47,097 nucleotides of DNA from an uncultured bacterium (GTDB lineage Bacteria; Hydrogenedentota; Hydrogenedentia; Hydrogenedentales; CAILVY01): positions 1-47,097 of the forward strand of contig CALEDJ010000017.1 of assembly GCA_937951485.1 (NCBI GenBank), read 5' to 3'. Below, in pieces: positions 1 to 8,574 of the stretch. The position numbers and the translations under genes are program-made. The notes beneath the pieces were generated by a model that saw only the letters and a program-made list of their open reading frames with translations, made no database searches and was not told the origin of the DNA. Positions within the stretch are counted from its first letter, which is position 1; the number at the start of each line of letters is the position of its first letter.

Positions 1-1
1 T

Positions 2-2656
2 CCGCTGGTCAATCAAATCCGGCCGCGCCTCAAAGCCTGGCGTCAGGCGGGCTATCCGGGCGTCACCAGTCTCACCAAGCGTTTGCTGGAACACTGGCAG
101 GACCCCGAGGCCTTCGACCGGCGGCGCTTCTTCTTCTGCCAACTGGAGGCGGTCGAAACGCTCATCTGGCTGACCGAAGCCGCCCCGGCCGAGCGCGTCG
201 GCCTCGAAATCCCCGGCGACGGCGGCGCCTATGTCCGTCAATGCTGCAAAATGGCCACCGGCAGCGGCAAGACGATTGTGATGGCCATGGTCATCGCCTG
301 GCAGGTGCTCAACAAGGTCGCCAACCCGCAGGATGCGCGCTTTGCCAAGAACGTGCTGGTCATCGCGCCGGGGCTGACGGTCAAGAAGCGGCTCGAGGTG
401 CTCTACCCGGCAGCGGAGGGCAATTACTACGAAGCCTTCGACATCGTCCCCTCGGCGCTGCTCGACAAACTGCGCCAGGGGCGCGTCCTGGTGCGCAACT
501 GGCACGCCCTGGCCTGGGAAAGCGTAGAGCAAATCAAAAAGCGCAAAAGCGTGGACAAGCGCGGCGTCAAAAGCGATGAGGCCTACACGCGCGAGGTGCT
601 GGGCGAGATGGCCAATGCGAGTAACATTCTGGTCATCAATGACGAAGCGCATCACGCGTGGCGCGTCAACCCCGAGGCAGTCGGCAAGTACCTGCGTCAG
701 CGCGACCTGAAAGACAGCGCCGAAGAAGCCACGGTCTGGATCGGCGGCCTCGACCGCCTGCACCGTTCACGCGGCCTGCTCAAATGCTACGACTTTTCCG
801 CCACGCCCTTCGCCCCTTCCGGCGGCAAGAGCGGCGAAGAGGCCCTCTTCGGCTGGATCGTCAGCGACTTTGGGTTGAACGACGCCATCGAATCGGGTCT
901 GGTCAAGACCCCGCGCGTAGTCATCCGCGACGATGCCGTGCCGGACGCCAAGACCTACCGCTCGCGTCTCTACCACATCTACAACGATCCCGAAGTGAAA
1001 GACGACCTGAACCGCCGCGCCGTGCCGGCCGAACCCCTGCCCGACCTGGTGCTGAACGCCTACTACCTGCTTGGCTTCGACTGGCGCGAGACGCTTAAGG
1101 CCTGGCAGGCGGCCGGGCTGGCCACCCCGCCGGTCATGATCACCGTCTGCAACCGCACCGAGACCGCAGCGCGCGTCAAATACGCCTTCGACTCAAAGCG
1201 CATCCAGATTGAGGAATTATGCGACGGGGCGCGCATCTTGCACATCGATTCCAAGGTGCTGGCCGAAGCCGAGGCTCTGGAAGAGCCAACTGTGCCGGTA
1301 GAGAGCGAAGAATCTGTGGAAGAAGAGCCGGACGAGGAAACGACGCCGACGCAGCGTAAACTGACCAAAGCCCAACAGGCCGAACACCTGCGCCAAATGG
1401 TGGATACGGTCGGCAAGGCAGGGCAGCCCGGCGAGCAGATTCAAAACGTCATTTCAGTTGGGATGCTCTCCGAAGGCTGGGACACCAAGACGGTGACGCA
1501 CATCATGGGGCTGCGCGCGTTTACCTCGCAGTTGTTATGCGAGCAGGTAGTAGGGCGCGGCCTGCGGCGCACCTCCTACGAGGTCAATCCCGCAACCGGC
1601 CTGTTCGAGCCGGAATACGTCAACATCTTTGGCGTGCCGTTCACTTTTCTCCCGCACGAAAGCACCGAAAGCGGCCCGCCCCCGCCGCCGGCCCCGAAGA
1701 CGCTGGTGCAGGTGGACCCGGCCAAAGCCGCCTATGAAATCCGCTGGCCGAACGTGGTGCGGATCGAACACGTCTTTCAGCCCGTGCTGACAGTAGATTG
1801 GCCGTCTCTGCCGCCGTTGGAACTGGACGCCGCCAAGACCGCCCAAATTGCCGAACTGGCGCCCATCCTGGAAGGCAAACCGGATGTGACCAAAGTGGGG
1901 CGCATCGAACTGGAACGCCTGGCGCAGCAATTCCGTACCCAGCGCATCATCTTTGAGACGGCGCGCGATGTCTTTGCCCAGATGAAAAGTGCCTGGCGGG
2001 ACAGCCGCGAGGTGCTGCTGGCCCAACTCATCCGCCTTGTGGAGCAGTTCATGCGCTCCGATCGCATCTCGATCACCCCGGCGCTATTTTCCCGGGACGA
2101 CCTGCGCCGCCGGCTCATCATCACCCTCAACATGAGCCGCGTCATTCAGCATGTTTGGGACGGCGTGCGCCAGGAAAACAGCGAGCGGCTCGAACCGGTC
2201 TTCGACCGCGACCACCCCATCCGCTCCACCGGCGAGATGCACGCCTGGTACACTGGAAAACCCTGCGCTCGCACGAGCAAGTCGCATATCAACGTTTGCG
2301 TCTATGACAGTGCATGGGAGGCGTCCGATGCCTTCGTGCTTGACAATGACGGTGCGGTGGCGGCCTGGGCCAAGAACGATCATCTGGGGTTTGAAGTGCG
2401 CTACATCTACCGCGGGGTAGTGCGGAAGTATCGCCCCGATTTCTTGGTGCGCCTCAGCAACGGCGATTACCTCGTGCTGGAGACCAAGGGCCAGTTTACG
2501 GAAGAGGACGGGGTGAAGCAGCGTTATCTGGAAGAATGGATACGATCTGTGAATACGCACGGCGGCTTTGGGTGTTGGCGCTGGTCAGTGGTGCAACACC
2601 CTGCCGCGATCAGAGATGTGCTCATGCAATTCGCGAACGCAAGGACGGGTGTCTAA
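2..2656 (+). CDS. Helicase-nuclease restriction protein (BPTD_3080-like), 5' truncated
   Basis: The reading frame is open from base 2, so the gene starts outside the window; the TTG at 83 is only an internal codon. The visible 884 residues form a superfamily 2 helicase fused to a nuclease. The order is an aromatic Q-motif-like segment (FFFCQLEAVE), Walker A GSGKT (260-274), DEAH (641-652), an SAT motif near 797-805, and helicase motif VI QVVGRGLRR (1544-1570). A PD-(D/E)XK-type nuclease core follows, with PD at 2435-2440 and ETK at 2480-2488. An acidic linker lies near residues 420-450. This architecture matches type III Res subunits and the NCBI BPTD_3080 restriction endonuclease family, which cleave invading DNA with an ATP-driven motor. 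A methyltransferase partner would be expected upstream, outside the window. All visible catalytic motifs are intact. The family name is from memory of the sequence style; the domain call is firmer. Confidence 0.85.
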   Translation, partial: PLVNQIRPRLKAWRQAGYPGVTSLTKRLLEHWQDPEAFDRRRFFFCQLEAVETLIWLTEAAPAERVGLEIPGDGGAYVRQCCKMATGSGKTIVMAMVIAWQVLNKVANPQDARFAKNVLVIAPGLTVKKRLEVLYPAAEGNYYEAFDIVPSALLDKLRQGRVLVRNWHALAWESVEQIKKRKSVDKRGVKSDEAYTREVLGEMANASNILVINDEAHHAWRVNPEAVGKYLRQRDLKDSAEEATVWIGGLDRLHRSRGLLKCYDFSATPFAPSGGKSGEEALFGWIVSDFGLNDAIESGLVKTPRVVIRDDAVPDAKTYRSRLYHIYNDPEVKDDLNRRAVPAEPLPDLVLNAYYLLGFDWRETLKAWQAAGLATPPVMITVCNRTETAARVKYAFDSKRIQIEELCDGARILHIDSKVLAEAEALEEPTVPVESEESVEEEPDEETTPTQRKLTKAQQAEHLRQMVDTVGKAGQPGEQIQNVISVGMLSEGWDTKTVTHIMGLRAFTSQLLCEQVVGRGLRRTSYEVNPATGLFEPEYVNIFGVPFTFLPHESTESGPPPPPAPKTLVQVDPAKAAYEIRWPNVVRIEHVFQPVLTVDWPSLPPLELDAAKTAQIAELAPILEGKPDVTKVGRIELERLAQQFRTQRIIFETARDVFAQMKSAWRDSREVLLAQLIRLVEQFMRSDRISITPALFSRDDLRRRLIITLNMSRVIQHVWDGVRQENSERLEPVFDRDHPIRSTGEMHAWYTGKPCARTSKSHINVCVYDSAWEASDAFVLDNDGAVAAWAKNDHLGFEVRYIYRGVVRKYRPDFLVRLSNGDYLVLETKGQFTEEDGVKQRYLEEWIRSVNTHGGFGCWRWSVVQHPAAIRDVLMQFANARTGV

Positions 2657-2979
2657 CAGGTGGCGCAGCGAACAACGCCGCGCACAGCCGCTGATGTCAA
2701 GACGTTCATTAAAAGAACTTGCGTGATAAATTCTATCTTACGGCGAATTGATCATACGTGGGCGTGAAGGCGTGGTTCGCCATATTGCACGGCATAATAC
2801 ATTGTGTCATAGTAGGAAAGCGCTGACGTATGGTGCGCGGAGCGATTGGGTAAGAGGCATTTGCGAAAGGGACGATTTTTGCGTTTAAGAGCAGGAAATA
2901 TCTGGGATTTCTGATGGAATTGGGGTTTGAAACGCCCATTTCGCAAATGCCGCGGTAAGAGTCTGGGGAACCATTGCAT
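2657..2979. other. Intergenic region, AT-richer than its flanks
   Basis: About 320 bases separate the restriction gene from the membrane protein. No convincing gene is present; the antisense frames here have no coding character. The notable content is a perfect 13-bp inverted repeat (listed separately). The marked drop in GC compared with both flanking genes is typical of an insertion boundary or a regulatory region. No credible rho-independent terminator was seen after the restriction gene. Confidence 0.6.
2856..2951. repeat. Perfect 13-bp inverted repeat with 70-bp spacer
   Basis: GGCATTTGCGAAA at 2856-2868 is exactly complementary to TTTCGCAAATGCC at 2939-2951. The right arm ends 28 bases before the ATG of the downstream membrane protein. 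It may be a regulator-binding pair, a folded leader or the ends of a tiny mobile remnant; the sequence does not decide between them. Confidence 0.6.
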
Positions 2980-5646
2980 ATGGGGCAATATCCGTTTCCG
3001 TTACCTGATGAAAATGCGCGGCTGGAGAAAGCGACGGGGAAGCGTTTGGGGCGATTGTGGTGGCTGGACCTGACGCTGGGGGCGGTGATCTTTTTCCTGG
3101 CCCAGGCGATTGGCGTCACCTATTTGATCACGTACAGTCCGCGTTTCGATTTCTACCAGCAGTATCATGGCCCGGCGGTGATGATTGGACTCGGCCACGG
3201 CTTTGTCAATCCGATACTCAATCGCGCGCCGGCCATCAGGGATTTTCTTGAGGGCAAAGACCTTGAACTGGACTTGGACCGGCTGCCGCCGGTGATTTTC
3301 ACGGAACCGCTGACGGCGTTTCAGGAGAATCATCGCTATGCGATGTATCTCATTGGGGCCTGGTGGCGGGTCCTTGGGGTGTCATGGTACGCGCTGGCAA
3401 CGCTGCAGGGCGTCCTTTTCGGGTTTGCCGCCATCGCGGCTTATGGCATATTCCGGCTGGGCATGGGGCGTGCGTTTGCTTTCGCAGCGGCGCTGCTCAT
3501 TCTGTGTTCGCCGGGCTTTCTGCACATGCTTTCCCAGGTCCGCGATTTCAACAAGGCGCCGTTTATCCTGGGCGCGCTGGCAATCACAGGATGGATTGTG
3601 AAAAACGGTCATACGCCGTTGCGGACGCTGCCTGCAGCAGCGGGTTTGGGCGTTTTGCTGGGGATTGGTCTTGGGTTCCGGCAGGATTTGCTGGTATGCG
3701 TCCCCGCCTGCGCCATTCTGATTTTTTTCTTTATGCCCGGCGGTCTTCGCCGCACCTGGTGGTTGCGCCCTGCCGCCGTGGCCCTGATGATCGCGTGTTT
3801 CGCGGGACCGGCCTATCCAATTTTCAAGGCGATGAACAAAGAGGCGGCGGATAGTTTTCATCACATCAACCAGGGACTGGTGGACGTGTTCCACCGGAAC
3901 ATGGGTCTCGGCGACGCGCCGTACAGCCTGGGCTATATGTACCGCGATGAATATACACATAATATCGTGTCCAGTTTCGCCATGTATGAGAAAGGATACA
4001 CGACACAACTGCGCGCCTATGTCAGCCCGGAGTATGACGCGATGAGCCGCGCCTATTTAGTGGAAATCTATCTCCGGCATTTCCCGGCGGATTTCCTTAC
4101 GAGGTGGCTGGCCGCGCCCGCGCGGATTCTGGACTATGGCGGCTTTGCGTTGGACTCCTTTGCGCCGGTTGACCCGGGCAATGCATTCTTGCGGCGCAGC
4201 ATTGCTTTTCGCTGGCAGGTTTTCGGTCGCCTCGCGGGATATGGGGCCTGGCTGGCGGTGGCGGCCATACTCCTGATTAGCATGCGAAACGTGCGCCTGG
4301 CGCTGGCCGCGACCTCTGCGGGCCTGTTCTTCGCCGGGATGACCTCGCTGCAATTCGCCCTGCGCCATTATTTTCACATGGAGCCGTTGTTCTGGTGGGT
4401 GCTGGGTTTCTTCGTCCATCAGGCGGTCGCCGCCATCCTGTGGTTGTTGCGCCCGGCCCATGCGGCGCAAGCGCTGGCGCTTGTCGTGTCGCCACGCGCA
4501 TGGTGGGGCGCCTTCGCCAAACGATTCGCGGCATTTGCCGCCATCGCGCTTATCGGCGGCGCGCTCCCCTACGCCGGATGCGGCATCTACCAATACATAC
4601 AAACCGGGAAAATCTATCGCGCTTACGCGGAGACGCCGCTGACGCCGCTAGAGGTGGAAATGCAGGAGCGCAACTATGCCCGATTCATTCCCAAGGGATT
4701 TCTTGATGCGGAGCGGCTGACCCCGACGGAGGCCGCCGTGCAGGTGCAGACCGGCATGCTCGTGTTGGAACTTGAACCCGCCGATCATCCCATCCCCATC
4801 TTCTTTGAATACAGCGCATCGAGGTCGGAAAACGATTTTTCGTATTACTACTTTCTTCCGTCCAGGCATAAGATGGGCGAAGCAGCGGTGAGGCTTTTCT
4901 TTCCCGTTTACAACGCGCCGCCGGACTATTTTCTCAAAGAACGCCGTTTCATTGGATTCCAGGTGCCGAAACCTTACGCGGGCCGGGTCAAAAACGTGTA
5001 TAAAGCCGCTGATTTTCACACGCTGCCCGCCATGCTGATGCTGACATTGCCGCAGGAATGGCGCGATGCGGGGCGTTTTCTGCGCCGTCGGCCCGATTTT
5101 GTTCCAGCCATGGCGCGATCCTGGCTCGCTTTTCGACGAAATCTGCTGCCCAACGGGGGCTTTGAACAATGGCCGGAAAACGCCCCCGCCCCGGAAGGCG
5201 CATCGCCCCCGTTACAACACAGCACCATTACAAGGGAGACGGCATTGGTTTCAGGCGGGGCTGTCGCCGTGCGCCAGCAATGGCTGGAGATAGACGCCTT
5301 CGCCGATCCGGGCGAGTCCTTCCGGGTGCAGGTGGATAATATCCAGGGCGGGTGCGAATACGACGTTTTTGTCCGCGCACGCAACCTGTCCAACGCCACC
5401 TTTTACATCGCCGCGATTCAGACCATCCACCCGCCCGGAGAAGAACCCCAACAACTCGTGCTGAATACGCAAGTCTGCCGCATTACCCCGGGCAAAGGCT
5501 TCCGCGAGTTCCACGGCAACTTTCTCGCCGCGCGCACCCTCCACCCCACCTTCGTCAGGCTCGCCGTCTCTGCTTCCCCAGAAGTCCAACCCGGCGACAC
5601 CGTGATTTGGGATGACTGGCGCGTCGCTCTCTGGGGCATACGCTGA
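2980..5646 (+). CDS. Polytopic membrane protein with C-terminal beta-sandwich domain (possible GT-C glycosyltransferase)
   Basis: This 888-residue protein has an N-terminal hydrophobic segment near residues 30-55. Further membrane helices run to about residue 500, some interrupted by large extracytoplasmic loops, and another helix lies near 520-540. From there on it is soluble. Near residue 725 the motif NLLPNGGFEQWP opens a domain of the type found in carbohydrate-binding beta-sandwich modules. The many-helix plus periplasmic-domain plan resembles GT-C glycosyltransferases (PMT/ArnT-like), but I did not find a decisive catalytic motif, although acidic residues lie in the first large loop. 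Start choice: the ATG at 2980 follows GGGGA at 2965-2969; a TTG two codons earlier (2974) is the alternative. It stands alone, with no partner in the same transcript. Function is not established. Confidence 0.7.
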   Translation: MGQYPFPLPDENARLEKATGKRLGRLWWLDLTLGAVIFFLAQAIGVTYLITYSPRFDFYQQYHGPAVMIGLGHGFVNPILNRAPAIRDFLEGKDLELDLDRLPPVIFTEPLTAFQENHRYAMYLIGAWWRVLGVSWYALATLQGVLFGFAAIAAYGIFRLGMGRAFAFAAALLILCSPGFLHMLSQVRDFNKAPFILGALAITGWIVKNGHTPLRTLPAAAGLGVLLGIGLGFRQDLLVCVPACAILIFFFMPGGLRRTWWLRPAAVALMIACFAGPAYPIFKAMNKEAADSFHHINQGLVDVFHRNMGLGDAPYSLGYMYRDEYTHNIVSSFAMYEKGYTTQLRAYVSPEYDAMSRAYLVEIYLRHFPADFLTRWLAAPARILDYGGFALDSFAPVDPGNAFLRRSIAFRWQVFGRLAGYGAWLAVAAILLISMRNVRLALAATSAGLFFAGMTSLQFALRHYFHMEPLFWWVLGFFVHQAVAAILWLLRPAHAAQALALVVSPRAWWGAFAKRFAAFAAIALIGGALPYAGCGIYQYIQTGKIYRAYAETPLTPLEVEMQERNYARFIPKGFLDAERLTPTEAAVQVQTGMLVLELEPADHPIPIFFEYSASRSENDFSYYYFLPSRHKMGEAAVRLFFPVYNAPPDYFLKERRFIGFQVPKPYAGRVKNVYKAADFHTLPAMLMLTLPQEWRDAGRFLRRRPDFVPAMARSWLAFRRNLLPNGGFEQWPENAPAPEGASPPLQHSTITRETALVSGGAVAVRQQWLEIDAFADPGESFRVQVDNIQGGCEYDVFVRARNLSNATFYIAAIQTIHPPGEEPQQLVLNTQVCRITPGKGFREFHGNFLAARTLHPTFVRLAVSASPEVQPGDTVIWDDWRVALWGIR

Positions 5647-5715
5647 TCCACCCAACAGCCCTACGTGACACATATCTCCCCATGCCGGACGCGCCTCGTC
5701 ACGCCGCGCATGCGT

Positions 5716-5774
5716 AGATTCGCTTCGCAGCACCACTCCTGCACAGATTCGCCTCGTGGCACACCGCTCCTGCG
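5716..5774. repeat. Two degenerate tandem copies of a ~29-bp unit
   Basis: Both copies begin AGATTCGC (5716 and 5745) and end around CTCCTGC, differing mainly in the middle. The second copy runs into the left arm of the adjacent foldback, so the two structures may have one origin. Confidence 0.55.
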
Positions 5775-5887
5775 GTGTCACGCAGCGCTGCGGCGCTCCC
5801 GCGCCGCGTTTCGTCCCCGTGTTGTTCCGCGGGCGCTGGCGCGGAGCGCCGGAACTGCGCGCAGCGCGCTGCACCACAGGAGCGGTG
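5762..5887. repeat. Long imperfect GC-rich inverted repeat (REP/foldback-like)
   Basis: The left arm (5762-5805) begins CACCGCTCC and ends GGCGCTCCCGCGCC. The right arm (5838-5887) begins GGCGCGGAGCGCC and ends GGAGCGGTG. The arms pair over most of their length with small bulges around a loop of about 32 bases. There is no run of T after it, so a rho-independent terminator is unlikely; a REP-like extragenic palindrome fits better. Confidence 0.55.
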
Positions 5888-5988
5888 CAATGAGGCTCAA
5901 ACGAGGCTCAAGAAAGGCGTTTTGTTGTCTGTTTGACCGCGATGTCGCATCTGTCCTCTGTATCCTTTTCCTTGTAGTCCTCGCCGCT

Positions 5989-6018
5989 TTGTCGCCTCTC
6001 GCACGCCTGCGATATACT
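5989..6018 (+). promoter_or_regulatory. Putative sigma70-type promoter for the beta-helix gene
   Basis: TTGTCG at 5989-5994 and TATACT at 6013-6018 are separated by 18 bases. Transcription would start near 6025, leaving a leader of about 90 bases before the ATG at 6114. Judged only by match to the consensus. Confidence 0.35.
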
Positions 6019-6113
6019 GCACCGGAGGTTTTCAAGTCGTCTCCGCCACAAAGCGTCGCGCGGCGATGCCGGGCGGATGGGGAAACGATCAACGCCTGAG
6101 AAGGAGTCAAGTC

Positions 6114-8228
6114 ATGATCATCCGGAAATGTTTGTTGATGCGGCGCGCCGTGGTGGGACTCCTGTCGTTGGCGCTATGCGGCGTTGCGGCGCGGGCCGAC
6201 GTGTATGTGTCGCCCGACGGTTCGGACGGCAATCCGGGCACAAAGCGAAAACCATTCGCTACGCTGGAACGCGCGCGGGACGCTGTCCGCGAAATGAAAC
6301 GGGCCGGTGCACTGCCCAAGGGCGGCCTGACGGTCTGGCTGCGGGGCGGCGACTATTGCCGCGCGCAAACCCTGCAATTGACTGCCGAGGATTCGGGCGC
6401 GCCGGGCGCGCCCATCGTGTGGCGGGCTTACCGCAACGAACGGGCGCGATTGCTGGGCGGGCGCGTCATCACGGGATTCCGTCCGGTTACGGATGCCGCC
6501 GTGCTGGCGCGGTTTGATGAAAGCGTCCGCGACAAGGTGCTCGAAGCGGACCTGCGCGCCCTCGGCATCGAGGACTACGGCTCGCTGCAATCGCGCGGAT
6601 TCGGCAGGCCCACCGCACCCGCACATGGCGAACTCTTCTTCGGCGGACGCCCGATGACACTGGCGCGCTGGCCCAATGAAGGCGAGTGGGAACTGATTGC
6701 GGGGTTCCCGGAAGGCGCGGGCACAGATGACGATCACGGCGGCAATATCGGCGCATTGACAGAAGGCTTTTTCTACGCGGGCGACCGGCCCGGCCGCTGG
6801 CAGGCCCCCAGCGGCCTGTGGGTGCATGGCTATTGGGCCTACGACTGGGCGAACAGTTATGAGCAGGTTGCAGAACTGGACCGAGACCGCCGCTTTATCC
6901 GCACGGCAGCGCCTCACGGGCATTACGGATTCCGCAAAGGACAGCGCTTCCATTTTGTGAATGTGCTGGAAGAACTCGACGCGCCCGGGGAGTGGTTCCT
7001 CGATCCGCGTACCGGCATGATCTATTTTCTGCCGCCTGAAAACGCCGATGGCGACGAAGCCCTGTTCTCCATACTAGAAGAACCGATCGTGACCTTCACC
7101 GATGCCCAATACGTCACACTGCGCGGTATCGTATTGGAGGCAACACGGGGCAATGCGCTTGTAATCAACGGCGGCGCGGGCAACCGCATCGTCGGCTGTC
7201 TGATCCGCAACATCGGCAACTGGGCGGTGGCCATCAACGGCGGGACGGACAACGGCGTCATGAGTTGCGATGTGCTCGATACCGGCGACGGCGGGGTATC
7301 CATGAGCGGCGGCGACCGGCAGACGCTCGCGCCCGGCGGGCATTTTGTGGAGAACTGCCGCTTTGTGCGGCTGGGCCGGTGGTCGAAGTGCTATGTGCCC
7401 GCAGTGCTGATGAGCGGCGTCGGCCTGCGCGCATCGCACAACCTCATCTACGATCACCCCCACTGCGCCATCCTCTACGGCGGCAACGACCACCTCATCG
7501 AGTTCAACGACATCCACCACATCGCGCTCGAAACGGGCGATGTCGGCGCGATTTACACCGGCCGCGACTATACCTTTCGCGGCAACCGCATCCGTCACAA
7601 CTATATCCACGAGACTGGCGGGGTCGGGATGGGTTCGATGGGCGTTTACATGGACGATTGCGTGAGCGGAACCGAGGTCTTCGGCAACGTGTTCTACAAG
7701 GTGCACTGGGCGATGTTCATCGGCGGCGGCCGCGACCACCTCGTCGAGAACAACCTCTTTGTGGACTGCGATCCCGCCGTCCGCGCCGATGGGCGCGGCC
7801 TCGACACCTCGCCCGTCTGGCGCAACATGGTGGACAAGACCATGCGCGAACGCCTTGCCGACGTGCCGATCGACCTATACCGCCGGCGCTACCCGGAGAT
7901 GAAGACGCTCGACGCCTGGTACGGCCCGCCTGACGGCGACCCCATCGTCGGCGAGGCTTTCACCGGCGTGCCGCCGGAAGGCAACCGCATCGCGCGCAAC
8001 GTCTGCGTCGGAGACTGGCTCGAAATCGGCTGGCACGCGCAGCGCGAACTTTTCGATGTCCGCGACAACTTCGTGACCAAAGACATGAAGCACATCGGCG
8101 GCCCCGAAACCGACTTCCGGATTCCCAAGAACTCCCCCGCATGGGAAAAGGGCTTCAAGCCGATTCCTTTCGGCAAGATCGGCGTCTATCCAGACAAAGA
8201 CAGGAAACGAATGGAAAAAATGCGTTGA
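6114..8228 (+). CDS. Secreted right-handed parallel beta-helix protein
   Basis: This 704-residue protein starts at the ATG at 6114, which follows AAGGAG by 7 bases; an in-frame ATG at 6066 has no such site. A Sec signal peptide covers residues 1-28, with a hydrophobic core and a likely cut after AARA. The mature protein opens DVYVSPDGSDGNPG, the usual beginning of pectate-lyase-like beta-helix proteins (DUF1565-type entry). The middle (about residues 330-530) has the repeating short turns of a parallel beta-helix, with many Asn and Gly residues and phrases such as NRIVGCLIRN, HNLIYDH and NNLFVDC. Family members bind or cleave polysaccharides outside the cytoplasm; substrate and activity cannot be read here. 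It has no co-directional neighbour close enough to form an operon. Confidence 0.8.
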   Translation: MIIRKCLLMRRAVVGLLSLALCGVAARADVYVSPDGSDGNPGTKRKPFATLERARDAVREMKRAGALPKGGLTVWLRGGDYCRAQTLQLTAEDSGAPGAPIVWRAYRNERARLLGGRVITGFRPVTDAAVLARFDESVRDKVLEADLRALGIEDYGSLQSRGFGRPTAPAHGELFFGGRPMTLARWPNEGEWELIAGFPEGAGTDDDHGGNIGALTEGFFYAGDRPGRWQAPSGLWVHGYWAYDWANSYEQVAELDRDRRFIRTAAPHGHYGFRKGQRFHFVNVLEELDAPGEWFLDPRTGMIYFLPPENADGDEALFSILEEPIVTFTDAQYVTLRGIVLEATRGNALVINGGAGNRIVGCLIRNIGNWAVAINGGTDNGVMSCDVLDTGDGGVSMSGGDRQTLAPGGHFVENCRFVRLGRWSKCYVPAVLMSGVGLRASHNLIYDHPHCAILYGGNDHLIEFNDIHHIALETGDVGAIYTGRDYTFRGNRIRHNYIHETGGVGMGSMGVYMDDCVSGTEVFGNVFYKVHWAMFIGGGRDHLVENNLFVDCDPAVRADGRGLDTSPVWRNMVDKTMRERLADVPIDLYRRRYPEMKTLDAWYGPPDGDPIVGEAFTGVPPEGNRIARNVCVGDWLEIGWHAQRELFDVRDNFVTKDMKHIGGPETDFRIPKNSPAWEKGFKPIPFGKIGVYPDKDRKRMEKMR

Positions 8229-8574
8229 GAAAATTGGGCTTGAGGCGGAGCACTTCAAGGATGTAAGTATTACAGGAAGGATTTTGAATTCATCCATTGA
8301 ATTCGGAGCATGCGCCCATGAGCCGATACAATGTTTCTCGCGAATCAGATTCTCAGGTGTGCCGACTCAGATATGGAACCAAAACATGGTCAATTCAAGA
8401 CGGCTTAAACAGGGATAGTGACCCTTTATTTTCGTCATTGCCCGCTTTCTTCCCGTCCCTCCTTTTCTTGCGGCATCCCATCGAATGGCCGACAGGAAAA
8501 TAAATGGTTGCTGTCCCTGTTTAAAGAATCCTGGAGATATTGAACCTGGAAAGCGGCGAAGAGGACTTGCCCAC
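8229..8574. other. Convergent intergenic region with a MITE-like insertion
   Basis: Between the convergent beta-helix gene and tyrS lie about 346 bases. The first 175 or so hold no gene or obvious terminator. The rest is occupied by the 120-bp palindromic element listed next. No coding frame here has a Shine-Dalgarno sequence or recognisable product. Confidence 0.6.
8405..8524. mobile_element. 120-bp MITE/REP-like element with 29-bp terminal inverted repeats
   Basis: The left end (8405-8433) begins TTAAACAGGGATAGTGACC, and the reverse complement of the right end (8496-8524) begins TTAAACAGGGACAGCAACC. The two arms agree at 25 of 29 positions. Ends of this style, an ACAGGGACAGT-like core followed by TTTATTTTC, are known near REP-associated tyrosine transposases (IS200-like, RAYT) in many genomes. 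There is no transposase inside, so it is non-autonomous. Confidence 0.7.

Larger units (their letters stand above)
5647..6113. other. Intergenic region rich in repeats, with leader of the beta-helix gene
   Basis: This 467-base stretch separates two plus-strand genes. It holds two degenerate tandem copies of a roughly 29-bp unit, a long GC-rich foldback and, nearer the next gene, a promoter-like pair and a strong Shine-Dalgarno sequence AAGGAG (6101-6106). An open frame at 5665-6099 lies over the foldback and is not considered coding. Confidence 0.6.

Noticed and set aside
5665-6099. 144-codon frame in the gap before the beta-helix gene
   Set aside because: It runs through the tandem repeat and the foldback, and the product is Arg-rich and compositionally odd.
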